Origin: Chamaecyparis obtusa
Lineage: Eukaryota; Streptophyta; Pinopsida; Cupressales; Cupressaceae
Assembly (NCBI GenBank): GCA_027943335.1
Contig: BSBK01008844.1
Coordinates: 195,001-259,000, forward strand
Direction: 5' to 3'
Length of the DNA stretch: 64,000 nucleotides
The notes under the pieces were generated by a model. It was not told the DNA's origin. It was given only the letters and a program-made list of their open reading frames with translations, and searched no databases. Below are positions 36,480 through 48,399 of this stretch, in pieces. The position numbers and the translations under genes were made by a program. Each line of letters starts with the position of its first letter. Position 1 is the first letter of the stretch.

Positions 36480-38436
36480 TCCCTTTTAATACCCTACCTC
36501 AGTGAAATTTCAAAAAAAAATACACCTCTTGTCACATACATCCTAGTAAACCAGTAGAACATCCTTGTATTGTTGAATTGTGTGGTGCAATTTTTCAACC
36601 ATATTAAGTGTTTCTTGTATCTTATAGATCTTTCCCTTAAACTCTCATAGAAGACTCTAAAAAATCCTTGCACAAACTCTGAGGAATGAGTACAATCACC
36701 ACTGATATAGAAGTGATAGTCTTATAACCTTTATGTCCTCCTTTTTGCTACCATATGAATGCATGAATGTTATGTGTACAAAATTTGTAACTTGTGTAGA
36801 GTGGTAATAAATAGGTTGCACTTCATTTTGAGGTTTTAGTGTATAATTTTCAGAAAAATCAATTATAGACACAATACTACCAAGGGGGAAAGTGTCCTTA
36901 CACAAATTGAATTTCCCATCTAACCACCTAGCTCTATTTGTGTGACCTATGTACTCATAAACTAGTTTCTCTTGAAACATCTTCATAAAATCACCTACAC
37001 ATATATCCCTTTTCACTAACTCAGACCTTTTTAATTATTTTCTATCTTTAACACAATATGTGACTAACTTGTATTTTCCAATAGAAATCGGTATCTTACC
37101 AATTTAATGTGTTCTATCGAGATGCAGGCATCTAGGCAACTGTTGCAAACCACCACATGTAGGAAAAAATCCTTTCAAACACATCATCTTATAGTAGATG
37201 TACCCATCATATCGTCTACATGGTACACTTGAAATAAATTCTCTCAATGATTTAGGAGGTGCTTGTAGACCACATTCCTATAAAACATCATTAGTGTGAA
37301 AAGTACAACATATATAACGATAAATATCATAATGCATGGAAAATTCAAAATGAACCCTACAACAACACATAGTACGTGCATGATTAATCTTAACATAAAA
37401 TGGTTTTGTCATCTCAAAAAATCTTTGGCTAATTTTAATCTAAGGAAAGATTTGAAGAAACCTTTCATAAAATAGTGTTTGAGTCATGTCTAAATAGTGT
37501 TTTGGATGTGGCTCATGCTTTCTAATTCAAAATCTCCCCCTTGTGTTGTCATGCCAAAATTTGTCAATTAACATTCTTAGTGCATCAACAACAAGCTTGT
37601 CCTTGCATGAGGGTCTACCTGAGGATTCCCAAAGAGAATTATTGTTAGGATCCCCAATTTTCTCTCACCTCTCTAAGGCATTGTGTATTTTATTTCTACT
37701 TATCCTTAATGACTTTCTTGTTTTTCTTATTAAATGATACTTTTCCATTTCCTTTCCCATTATGGTTAATGTTAGGACATGTCGAGTAACATTAGCATCT
37801 TTTGTACGTACTTTCATACCAATGGCTTGGTAGGCATCAAATAGATTTCTCACAATAGTTCTTTCACTACTATTTTATGTTGTTCTTAACCCCAAAATTC
37901 TCAGTGTCTCTCTAAATTTTAGATTTTTAATCATTTCAACAAATAATTAGCATCTTCCACTTTGGTTTAAGTTTTCAAAATAGTTATTTCAAATTCTTTT
38001 AACCATTCTTTGACAAGTTCTTTCAGAAGTTTTATCATGAATTGGCCTCACAATATTTTCATCAATATCAATTAGAAAAGTTGGTTTTTTATGAATTATT
38101 CTAGGAGGTGTTAAGATAAGTGCATGCTCTTGTTTCATTAGGTGCATTATGTGCATTAATCTCATCAAATTGAAGTGGTGTATACTCTTCAAATTCATTA
38201 GATGCATTCATCACATTTATTTGAAATGGAGTATGGTCATTTCATTCATTAGGTGCATTCATCACATGCATTTGAATTGGTCCATGTTGACCATTTTGAT
38301 TTGGTGCATTAGGTACATTTATCATGTCAATTTGGATTTTTTCATGTTCATCACTTTCTTGAGTTTCATTAGATGACGTACCTACATGTAACCTCCTCAT
38401 GCGTGCTCTCTTTGTCTTATCTTTGTTCTCTATCAT
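36480..38436 (-). pseudogene. Decayed transposase-like gene
   Basis: In minus sense a start MIENKDKTKRARMRRLHVG (38436) is followed by a degenerate Asn/Pro/His repeat of about 25 codons (38370-38140). A long stretch with frame changes then holds YQAIGMKVRTKDANVTRHVL (about 37790-37830), a Cys-rich GLQAPPKSLREF and TCGGLQQLPRC block (37280-37120), RDICVGDFMKMFQEKLVYEY (about 36950-37010) and IVSIIDFSENYTLKPQNEVQ (about 36810-36870). It ends with HFYISGDCTHSSEFVQGFF (about 36650-36710). The D-x-x-ENY block followed by an acidic segment matches an uncharacterised group of transposon-encoded, probably DDE-type, proteins known to me from plants and oomycetes. At least six disruptions, so dead. Confidence 0.45.
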
Positions 38437-38740
38437 TGTTCATTTGTTCCTCATTTTTTATTCCCATTGCATTAATACTAGTTGTCCTACACATAACATC
38501 ATGATGAAAATCCACAATCAAATAGAAAGAAAATAGAAAATGAACATCATTTTATTATAATCTAAAGCAACAAACCAAAAAATAAAATAAATCAATTATT
38601 TCAAATCAAAATTGACAAAAGAAAATGCAAACCTAATTGTTACTATCCTGAAAATTGATGCCAAATAGTGTAGTGGAACCTTCAAACAACTTGTAGTTCT
38701 GAGTTCTAGGCCATTGTGAATATATTATATAGAATTTTTC

Positions 38741-39296
<556 letters not shown>

Positions 39297-42020
39297 GGCT
39301 TGGTAAGAGGGTTGGAAAATGACCCTAAGACTTGCAAGCCTATTTTTCCTCCATTTTTGTCCCTTAACACATTTTTTCATCTTCCAACATGATTTCTCAA
39401 CTTCGCCATCATCAAGTTTACAAATGATCAAGTGGGTATCTTTAAAATTACCACCATAATCTCACGCATCTTCTCATATTTCTAATCATATAGGTTTTTC
39501 AATTTTTTGACAACATTAACATCTAGTGAAATTTAATTTTATTTACCAGTGTCTTGAAAGGCCTCACCAACATATGTCTACCATTTTTTTAATAACTTTT
39601 AATCTACTTGACCATTTTTTTTTTAAATTACATATTACTATTCTACACTTGAATCTATACACATTTAAAAAATAAAATTGTATTTTCAATTATTTTGATG
39701 CAACTTATGCTAAGCACACGAACAAGTACCATATTTTTAGGATGCGGTCACTTCAAAAAATCATAAAAAATAAGTACTGAACAAAAAATTATGAAAAAAT
39801 ACACAACTTCTAGATCTCACTCTTACCTACCATCTTACCAAATGGTTTTTCAAATTACTAAATATAATTATATCATTTGTTGACCACACAGAAATAGCTA
39901 TGTTATGTGTTTCTAAAAAAATCAAGAACAATTTTTCATGTGTGGAGCATTTGACCCTCTTAATCTTATCTATTTTTAAATACTTTAGTAGTTTAGAAAC
40001 TAGATTCAAAGTACTATAATTATTATTCTTTACACATCTCCTAATTTTGAGTGCAAGATGTAATGCCCCTCCCATAGTTTTCTTTTTAGTTATATTGTCA
40101 AACTCTTTTAGGCCATTTTCATGTGTGTGTTATTTATTTCAGGGATATTTATGGTTTATGAATATATGAAATTTTATTCAATAATCATGAATTAGATGCT
40201 TTTGAATTATTTTCGTGTTGATTAAATGCAAATGATGATGTTATTTATATGAGATGGTTATTTCATTTTGATGATTCATATGTTAGGATATCATGAATGC
40301 TTATGGTTTTACTGACCCCATACTTGCATGTGTATGGTCGATATGTATGTTTTACATTTCTATTCGATGTGCTTGATGTGGTTGAGGGATGGAGTCATGG
40401 TTACTTGCTTGCGAGATCCACATGATCAATTGATCCTTGTTATTGCTTGTTTATATTTATACATGTATGTACATGCTTGTCTTTTATGCAAGTTTGCAAG
40501 TACCGGGCATCGACTTCCCTGAATTGTCAGGATGAGTGTACCCTATTGCAAAATCTCACTGGTAAGCGAGGGGAGATAACATACAAATCCAAATCCCAAC
40601 ACTATCCATTGATTATCCTAAATATTGGACAAGTATCTATTTCTACCCATCTGAATTCATCAAGTGACGTGAATTCCTGAGCCCTTCCTTGGTGCCCTGT
40701 TTGATATAGAGTTAGTTGATTTTGGGATTTTGGGAGTCGAGTGGATTTTTTTGTGTGAATTATTTGATTTAATTAATTAAGTTAGGAGTAATTTTGAGAT
40801 TTGAATATTTATATTTTAGTAATGTGGAAGTATTAGTAATAGAGCATATTTAATTATTAAGGGTAATTATATACCTTTGTTAATTAAATGATTGAATTAA
40901 AAGATTTAAATTTAGAATTAAAAGGTTTAATTAATTATTAAATCCTAATATAAATTAAAAGGCATAGTTGATTTATTTAATATTTAATTTATTAGTTTGC
41001 ATAGTTGACTTGTGCTAAAGTATTTATTGTTTAATTAAATAATTATATGCAATTTAAGTTGCACTTTTGGTTTAAGTGAAATTGAAATTATAATTAAAGT
41101 TAAAAGTTGAGTTTGGTTTGAGTTTTATTTTAAAAGTGCATTATTTATTAAGTTATTTTATCATGCAACTAGAGAGAGAGAGAGAGTTGAGTTCTATTTT
41201 TGAGTTTGCATGTTTTGGAAACCCTAGGAGGGATAGGTTTCCTTTATGTAGGGATTTTGGGTATTATTTTCATTATGTCTATCAGGTTTTGGAGGATCTC
41301 TAGAAGTATTAGAAGATTTTTTGGGAAAGCTTGTTTTGGTGGGCATTGTTTTGTGATTGTTTGAAAGCTTAGATTTTGAATGTTGGCTTGGATCTTTCTT
41401 GGCTTCAAAATTTCAGACGTTGGTTGAGGTAGGGTTTGAAACCCTTATTTTCTTTGTAGATTGTTCTCTTGAAAATATTGTATACTTTGTGGTTGGGATT
41501 GCTATGTGATTGATTTGAAATTGGCTTTTATTTTAATGTTGGGACTGTTGTTTTGAAAATTGGATTGAATTGATATTAGGTTGATATGGTATTTCATTTT
41601 GGGTGTTTTGAAAATCCTAGAATAAATCTTAGGAAAATTAATCTCTCTTTCTCAATATGTTGCTAAAAGATTGAATTGGAAAATTGCATGTGGAATCAAA
41701 TTTATTAGATGTTAGCTTTGTCTAGAAACCTAGATTCTAATGAAGAAAATCAATTTGTAATTAGTATGTTTAAATGTTTGAGGGTTTGGTTTAAATCTGC
41801 TATTTTAATTTCAAAAAATAATATATTTTTTAAATTCATGCTTGTCCCAGAATTAATTTATGGTGTATTGATTTTTTTTATAAAAGAAAATATTTTTATT
41901 AAATAAAATTAAAAAAATTTAAAGTTATTTGGAGTTGTTTTTATAAAATAAAAAAATAAATAAAATTGATCTTTTATGGTGGACATGGGACACCACCCTT
42001 GTACCCCCACAGGCTGGAGA

Positions 42021-42260
42021 CCCTGTCGCCAGCTTTTCCAAGGGAGTCACACAATAGAGTGGTCCCTGTCGGTGGCATCCTAAGGGAGCCGCACGGCAGT
42101 GGCCCTGTCGGTGGTCTCCCAAGAGAGTCGCACAACAGTGTCCCTATTGGCGATCTCCCAAGAGAGCCGCACGACAGAGTCCCTATCGGTGGCATTCCAA
42201 GGGAGTTGTGCGGCAATGGGCTCCCTGTCGGTGGCAGCCCATTGGGTCCACGCGGTAAGA
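42021..42260. repeat. ~39-bp GC-rich minisatellite inside the LTR, about 5.5 copies
   Basis: Units of the form CCCTGTCGGTGGTCTCCCAA followed by GGGAGCCGCACGACAGAGT begin at 42021, 42064, 42103, 42142, 42181 and 42222. The other LTR keeps about three units (46817-46940). Open frames on both strands across it are by-products of the repeat. Confidence 0.8.
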
Positions 42261-42399
42261 AAGGGGTTGTGGGCCAGGCCCCACCCCCATGTTTTTTATA
42301 TTCACTTTTTAAAAATAAAAATTTACTTATTAGTTTTTAAAATATTTTTTTTTTTGGTAAGTGCTTTTGACTAGAGCTTTCAACCAGTGGGATCACATT

Positions 42400-42860
42400 A
42401 AGTGGGACCCCATCCCAGTGAATTTGTGGTTGTTGAGGCATCAACGCCTCCTAGATACATCTATATTTATAATTCCTCACTACTCTCCTTATCACTCCAA
42501 TTTTTGTGGCTGTTGAGGCATGAAAATCTCCTAGATACATTAAACTATTTTAAATCGCCTCACACCTCTCCTTATCTCTCCAAGTCTAATGGCATCTCCT
42601 TATCCCTCCAGTACTGCTGGTAATCCCTTATGGCTCCCACTATCATCTCCTTATCTCTCCATCGCATCCACCTTATGGCTCCCATTGTTATCCCCTTATC
42701 CCTCCAATGCAACCGGCCATCCTTATGGCTCCTGTTGTTATCTCTTTATCCCTCCAACGCAACCGGCCATCCTTATGGCTCCCTCTATCAACTCTTATCA
42801 CTCCAAAACTTTCAGTCCACTCCTTATCTCTCCAATGTTGTCGGACATCTCCATTTGTGT
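42400..42860. repeat. Degenerate CTTATCTCTCCA repeat
   Basis: The word CTCCTTATC(T/C)CTCCA recurs about ten times with TTATGGCTCC and GCAACCGGCCATCC between, including a near-perfect duplication of a ~55-base segment at about 42690 and 42745. Frames of about 100 codons on the plus strand come from this repetition and are not supported as genes. Confidence 0.65.
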
Positions 42861-42997
42861 CTCCCAACTGCAGCACCAAACATCCATATCTCACCTATGA
42901 AACCTGCGCACACTGCCAACCAACACACAGCAACAGCACCTCAAAATTTGTAGTCATGTTCGCAAGCGTGCCCACCAGATCTTTATTGTCCTGCAAT

Positions 42998-43070
42998 GGG
43001 TGGGAATCAAACATGTGACCACCCTCTCAATAGGGCATGCAACAACCATCACGCTGCAAGGTGATCCCCA
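42998..43070 (-). repeat. tRNA-like (SINE-type) head
   Basis: In minus sense the sequence starts GGGGATCACCTTGCAGCGTG, has an A-box-like TTGCAGCGTGATGG and, about 40 bases on, a good B-box TGTTTGATTCC. This spacing fits the internal RNA polymerase III promoter of tRNA-derived SINEs. No full cloverleaf was derived and no tail or target duplication is identified; the body may extend leftward into the CTTATC-repeat block. Confidence 0.35.
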
Positions 43071-43469
43071 TTAGTTTTTTTAAATTTAAATAATATTTAT
43101 TTTTAAATTAATTTATTTTTAATTTAATTTAATTTTAAACTAGATTATTTAGTATTTAATTTACTTTAATTTAGCTTGTAATTTATAATATTAATTTATA
43201 TTATTAATTAATGTTTAAGTATCATTGTCATTTTAATTAATTATTTTCTTTTGTTATAATTGAGAAATGCTTTAATGTAAAGACATGAATTGTTGATGAG
43301 ATTTTTTAATAGTTATTGGACAATTTTATTGGTTGGGAGTTTCAGTTGACTTAGGGGATTGGTTGACCAAAGGCTTGGGGGTCTTTTCCTTTGGTTGTTT
43401 GTATGTTTTCTTGGTTATGCATTATGACATTATATCATGTCGATCATTTATGTGTGTATTATGATGTTG

Positions 43470-44780
43470 TGGTTTTGGCCCTGGTGGAGGCCATCGTAGA
43501 GGACATGGAAGGAGTAGCTTCATACCCCTCTTGCAAGTCATAGAGTTGAGAGTGTGCATGAGGATAGTGGTGAGAAGCATGGTGATTCTAAAGAACCTGA
43601 TACTAGGTAGATACTTCAAGCTATTCTAGAGCGTCTACCTATCCATAACAGAGCTAAGAGAGAGGAATCACATCATTCTAGGAATGAAGAGAGATAGAGA
43701 TCTAGGATTCCTAGGAGGAAGGACACTGCAATTGGTCATGAGAACACTAAATCTAGCCAGATGACAGACCTCCTTAGATCATGACCTCCTCCCTTTAATG
43801 GTTTGGGTACTGGTTTTGAGGTAGAGACATGGCTTATCGCATTGGCTCATTGTTTTTCTATGCAATAATTTGATACAAATGTCAAGGCAAGGTGTGCCAT
43901 CATGCACTCGAAGGTTTTGCGGCTACTTGGTGGAAGATTAAGGAGAAAAATTTAGGGATTAGCATGGACAAGTGTTGTCACTTGGGAGTTATTTCTTGAG
44001 AACTTCCAAGAGTGCTTTTTATCTAAGAAGTGGCAACAACAGTATGCAAATGAGTTCCACAATCTGTGACAGTTGACTTTGAGCATTCAGGAGTATGAGC
44101 ATCATTTCTTTGAGCTCAAGCCATATGCAGGTTATGATGATAAGTCACCACTGATGGTGCAATATTTTATTAGAGGACTTAATAGCACCACATCATTGGG
44201 GGTTTTATAGTTTTTGAACCTAAGACTCGCAAGGACACGATCATTAAGGCCACATTGATTGAGGGGAACTTGGCTAGAGGTCATGGTGGGCATGTTGGTA
44301 TTTAGTCTGGGGGTCCTTCTTTAGGGCCTAAGAAAAATCATTCTTAGGGTGCAGAGAACTCTAAGAATCCTTCTACCTTTTCAAAAGATAATCAGAATCA
44401 ATAAAACAAGTTCTTCTATGGTAATAGTGGTGGTTCTCAATTAGGGAACTATCGCAACTGGCAGCGTAGTATGCACAATCAAAATGATTAGCCAACTCAA
44501 AGTTTACATTAGGATTTTAGTGGAGGTAGTTTCTGGCAGTCTAGTGTACCTTCAGCTGGGAGAGGTGGTAGTAGAGGCAGTTGTTATTCTTGCGGGAAAC
44601 ATGGCCACATTGTTGTCAATTGTCCTAATTGATCGGCACAGTATTCAGGATAGAGGCCTGTAGCTTCTCAGCCTACACTTCAGGATGTTGGTAGGTCCCA
44701 CAAGGTGTTCACAATAGGCCAGAATGATCTGCAGAGTTCATTCCATGGAGGAGTAAAGGGTCCAATGGGACCAATACGTT
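43470..44780 (+). pseudogene. Decayed gag with CCHC zinc knuckle
   Basis: Plus-strand blocks include PPPFNGLGTGFEVETWLIAL (about 43785-43845), VTWELFLENFQECFLSKKWQ (about 43976-44035), SIQEYEHHFFELKPYAGYDD (about 44085-44145) and a zinc knuckle CYSCGKHGHIVVNC at 44582-44623. This is the standard order of a gypsy gag (retrotransposon gag domain then CCHC). The protein would form the particle and bind RNA. At least six stops and two frame changes disable it. A short tail to 44780 ends without protease. Confidence 0.75.
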
Positions 44781-44880
44781 GAGTCTTTTATGACTTAGTA
44801 GGCCGCATCGAGTTTTGACAATTATATCTCTATTTTGTTGTAGGATTCTAGGAGTAAGCCTAATTTTTAGGGGAGGTGGA

Positions 44881-46940
44881 TGTAATGCCCCTTCCATAGT
44901 TTGTTTTTCAGTTATATTGCCAAACTCTTTTAGGCCATTTTCATGTGTGTGTTATTTATTTCAAGGATATTTTTGGTTTATGAATGTATGACATTTTATT
45001 AAAAAATCATGAATTACATACTTTTGAATTATTTTCATGTTGATTAAATGCAAATGATGATGTTATTTATATGAGATGGTTATTTCATTTTGATGATTCA
45101 TATGTTAGGATATCATGAATGCTTATGGTTTTATTGACCCCATATTGCATGTGTATGGTTGATATGTATGTTTTACATTTCTATTTGACGAGCTTAATGT
45201 GGTTGAGGGAAGGAGTTGTAGTTATTTGCTTACGAGATCCACACGATCGGCTGATCCCCACCATTGATTATTTATATTTATACATGTATGTACATGCTTA
45301 TCTTTTATGCAAGTTTGCAGGTATTAGGCATCGACTTCCCTAAATTATCAGGATGAGCATGCCCTATCGCAAAATCTCAATGGTAAGAGAGGGGAGATAA
45401 CATGCAAATCCAAATCCCAACCCTAGCCATTGATTATCCTAAATATTGGGCAAGTATTTATTTCTACCCATCTGAATTCATCAAGTGAGGTGAATTCATG
45501 AGCCCTTCCTTGGTGCCCTATTTGATATAGAGTTAGTCAATTTTTGGATTTTGGGAGTTGAGTGGATTTGTTTTTGTGAATTATTTGATTTAATTAATTA
45601 ATGTTAGGAGTAATTTTGAGATTTAAATATTTATATTTTAGTAATGTAAAAATATTAGTTATAGAGCATATTTAATTATTAAGGGAAATTATATACCTTT
45701 GTTAATTAAATTATTGAATTAAAAGATTTAAATTTAGAATTAAAGGATTTAATTAATTATTAAATCCTAATATAAATTAAAGGGCATAGTTGATTTATTT
45801 AATATTTGATTTATTAGTTTGCATAGTTGACTTGTGCTAAAGTATTTATTGTTTAATTAAATAATTATATGCAATTTAAGTTGCACTTTTGGTTTAAGTG
45901 AAATTGAAATTATAATTAAAGTTAAAAGTTGAGTTCGATTTTTATTTTAAAAGTGCATTATTTATTGAGTTATTTTATCATGCAACTAGAGAGAGAGAGT
46001 TGACATGTTTTGGAAATCCTAGGAGGGATAGGTTTCCTTTATGTAGGGATTTCGGGTATTATTTTCATTACATCTATCAAGTTTTGGAGGAGCTCTGGAA
46101 GTATTGGAAGATTTTTTAGGAAAGCTTGTTTTGGTGGGCATTGTTTTTTGATTGTTTGAAAGCTTCGATTTTGAAGGTTGGCTTGGATCTTTCTTGGCTT
46201 CAAAGTTTCAAATGTTGGTTGAGGTAGGGTTTGAAACCCTTATTTTCTTTGCAGATTGTTCTGTTGAAAATATTGTATACTTCATTTATGAGTTTGTGAT
46301 ACAGATTGATTTGAAATTGGCTTTGTTTTAATATTGGGACTATTGTTCTAAAAATTGGATTGAATTGATGTTAGGTTGATATGGTATTTCATTTTGGGTG
46401 TTTTGAAAACCCTGGAATAAATCTTAGGAAATTAATATCTCTTTCTCAATATGTTGCTAAAAGATTGAATTGGAAAATTGCATGTGGAATCAAAATTATT
46501 AGATGATAGATTTGTCTAGAAACCTAGTTTCTATTGAAGAAAAACAATTTGTGATTAGTATGTTTAAATGTTTGAGGGTTTGGTTTAAATCTGCTATTTA
46601 ATTTCAAAAAATATTTTTTTAAAAAAAAAAATTGCCTATCCCAGAATTAATTTCTGGTGTATTTAAAAAAAAAATTATAAAATAAAATATTTTTATTAAA
46701 TAAAATATAAAAAAATTAATGTTTTTGGATTTATTTTTTATAAAATAAAAAAGTAAATAAAATTGATCTTTTCTGGTGGGTACGAGACACCACCTTCGTA
46801 CCCCCACAGGCTGGAGACCCTGTCGGTGGATTTTCCAAGGGAGACGCACGGAAGAGTGGTCCATGTCGACGGTCTCCCTAGGGAGTTGCACAGCAGTGTC
46901 CCTGTCGGTGTTCTCCCAAGGGAGCCGCATGATAGAGTGC
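44881..46940 (+). repeat. 3' LTR of the gag-only element, truncated
   Basis: It matches 40059 to about 42180 and stops abruptly inside the GC-rich minisatellite, where chromovirus integrase sequence begins. It keeps the same landmarks: TGTAATGCCCC start, AG-repeat leader (about 45990) and GGCTGGAGACCCTGTCGG (about 46810). Confidence 0.85.
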
Positions 46941-47850
46941 CTAGAATTTGTGAGATTGCATGGATTACCTAGAAGTATTATTTTAGACTGGGATACAAAG
47001 TTTTTTGTTTACTTTTGGACACTTTGGAGGAAGATGAAGACATACTTGAAGTTTAGTTCTACATTTTACCAATAGAAAGATGGACAGACAAAGGTAGTGA
47101 ACAAAATTTTGGGAAACTTTTTGTGATGTTTGGTTAGAGAGAAAGATGGAAATTGGAATTTGATACTAGCTCAATCAGAGTTTGCATACAATAATTCAGT
47201 AAACTGAAGTACAAGGAAGATACCATTTGAGATTGTTATGGGAATGAATCCTAAAGGTGTATCATAATTGAGGGATATCAATCATGAGGATAAAATAAGT
47301 GTAGAAGAAGAATAATTTCTATAACACATAAATTCATTGCATAATCAAGTGAAGTAGCATTTGGAAGACATGAACCAGAAGTATAAGGAGAAATAAAATG
47401 AGAAGAGGAGACAAAAGGTATTTCAAATTGGGATGAGGTAATGGTATATTTGAGGAAAGGAATATTTCCAGTTGGAACATACAATAAAATGAAGATGAGG
47501 AAGTTTGGACCTTGTAATATTTTGAAGTTTGATTTAGGTAATGCATATGAAGTTGAGTTACCAGACACTTTGGGTATATCACCTCTATTCAATATTGTAG
47601 ACATATATCAATATCATGAAGCAGAATGCACTGATGATAGTGGACCTGATTTAGAGAAATGGTTTCCTAAGAAGAAATTGCATAAAATTGAAGACATTTT
47701 GGATAGCAAATTTGGTAGAAGCGCACATGGAAGACAATACTATGAATACCTTGTGAAGTAGAAGGATGAACCAATTGATAATTCTTCTTAGATATCTCAA
47801 GCTGAGGTAGACCATCTTGGTTTTTTTCTAACTCCAACAAAGTGAGAGGC
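46941..47850 (+). pseudogene. Chromovirus integrase C-terminus and chromodomain
   Basis: The fragment starts within the integrase core ([20 protein letters not shown], 46945-47005, where the usual catalytic SDRDTKF reads LDWDTKF). It passes KDGQTKVVN, a tail GDEVMVYLRKGIFPVGTYNK (about 47430-47490) and GISPLFNIVDIYQYHEAE (about 47575-47625). It ends in a chromodomain with ILDSKFGRSAHGRQYYEYLV (47697-47757). A chromodomain after integrase defines chromoviruses of Ty3/gypsy and steers insertion toward modified chromatin. About eight stops are present. The upstream polymerase and both LTRs are missing. Confidence 0.85.
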
Positions 47851-48399
47851 TCACTTTTCAATCAACCCCAGATGTCAAATGCAGGAGCATCCTTGGGTTC
47901 CTGGTAATATTGCATCAACCAAAATATTTTTCTTTCAGTTTGTTCCAGTTCCTTTTTAGTTTAGTTTCTATGTTCCTTTTGGCATCCTTCTAAGTTGGCT
48001 TATTTTTCTCTTGAGGACCTGGTGGCACATTCCTTCCCTTATGTTTGATCTTCCTTTGGGTTTGCACCTTGATCTGATTCTTCTCAGTGGAGTTATCTTT
48101 GATCATTTGGGTTTGACCTATTTCTTCATCATGCTCTTAGTTAGTTGGATTTTTTTATCTTGTGAACCTTTTCTTTGGTTTTCAATCCTATTTGGCTCAT
48201 CGTTTGATGTTCCTAGACTTTGGAAGACCTCCCTTTTGGTTAAAACTTCATTGTAATCAATGGTGGAGGAGTTCTTCATGATTTAGGTCTTGGCCTATCT
48301 TCACATTATGTTTCCCTTCCTGCAAGATTGAGATCATTCTTGGCCGACTTGGATTTTTGTGAACATCTATATATTGTTGTAATTTTTCTTTAAGTTTTT
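47851..48399. other. No gene seen
   Basis: Sequence after the chromodomain is T-rich on the plus strand and stop-filled. It may be the untranslated end of the chromovirus, followed by the outer end of the LINE remnant. Confidence 0.35.

Larger units (their letters stand above)
40059..43320 (+). repeat. 5' LTR of the gag-only element (right end uncertain)
   Basis: 40059 to about 42180 matches the second LTR base for base with scattered differences. The rest up to about 43320 has no partner because that LTR is truncated, so the inner boundary and primer site are not fixed. It contains an AG-repeat leader near 41172-41190, a GC-rich minisatellite (42021-42250) and a pyrimidine-rich repeat block. 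Confidence 0.65.
40059..46940 (+). mobile_element. Gag-only Ty3/gypsy-type element with very long LTRs
   Basis: TGTAATGCCCC marks the start of two long direct LTRs at 40059 and 44881. Between them lie a decayed gag with zinc knuckle and a purine tract GGGGAGGTGGA (44869-44879) directly before the second LTR. No polymerase is present, so it is a non-autonomous derivative (LARD or TR-GAG type). The 3' LTR is cut at about 46940 by chromovirus sequence, so a target duplication cannot be tested; the left flank is CAAGA. Substitutions between LTRs are frequent, so it is not recent. Confidence 0.8.

Noticed and set aside
38149..38376. Plus frame with repeated CI-H motifs
   Set aside because: It is the complement of the Asn/Pro/His repeat in the decayed transposase-like gene.
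41966..42374. Overlapping frames of 80 to 124 codons on both strands
   Set aside because: They come from the GC-rich LTR minisatellite; three frames being open at once is a repeat effect.
42589..43018. Two ~105-codon plus frames
   Set aside because: They follow the CTTATCTCTCCA repeat in different frames and show no domain.
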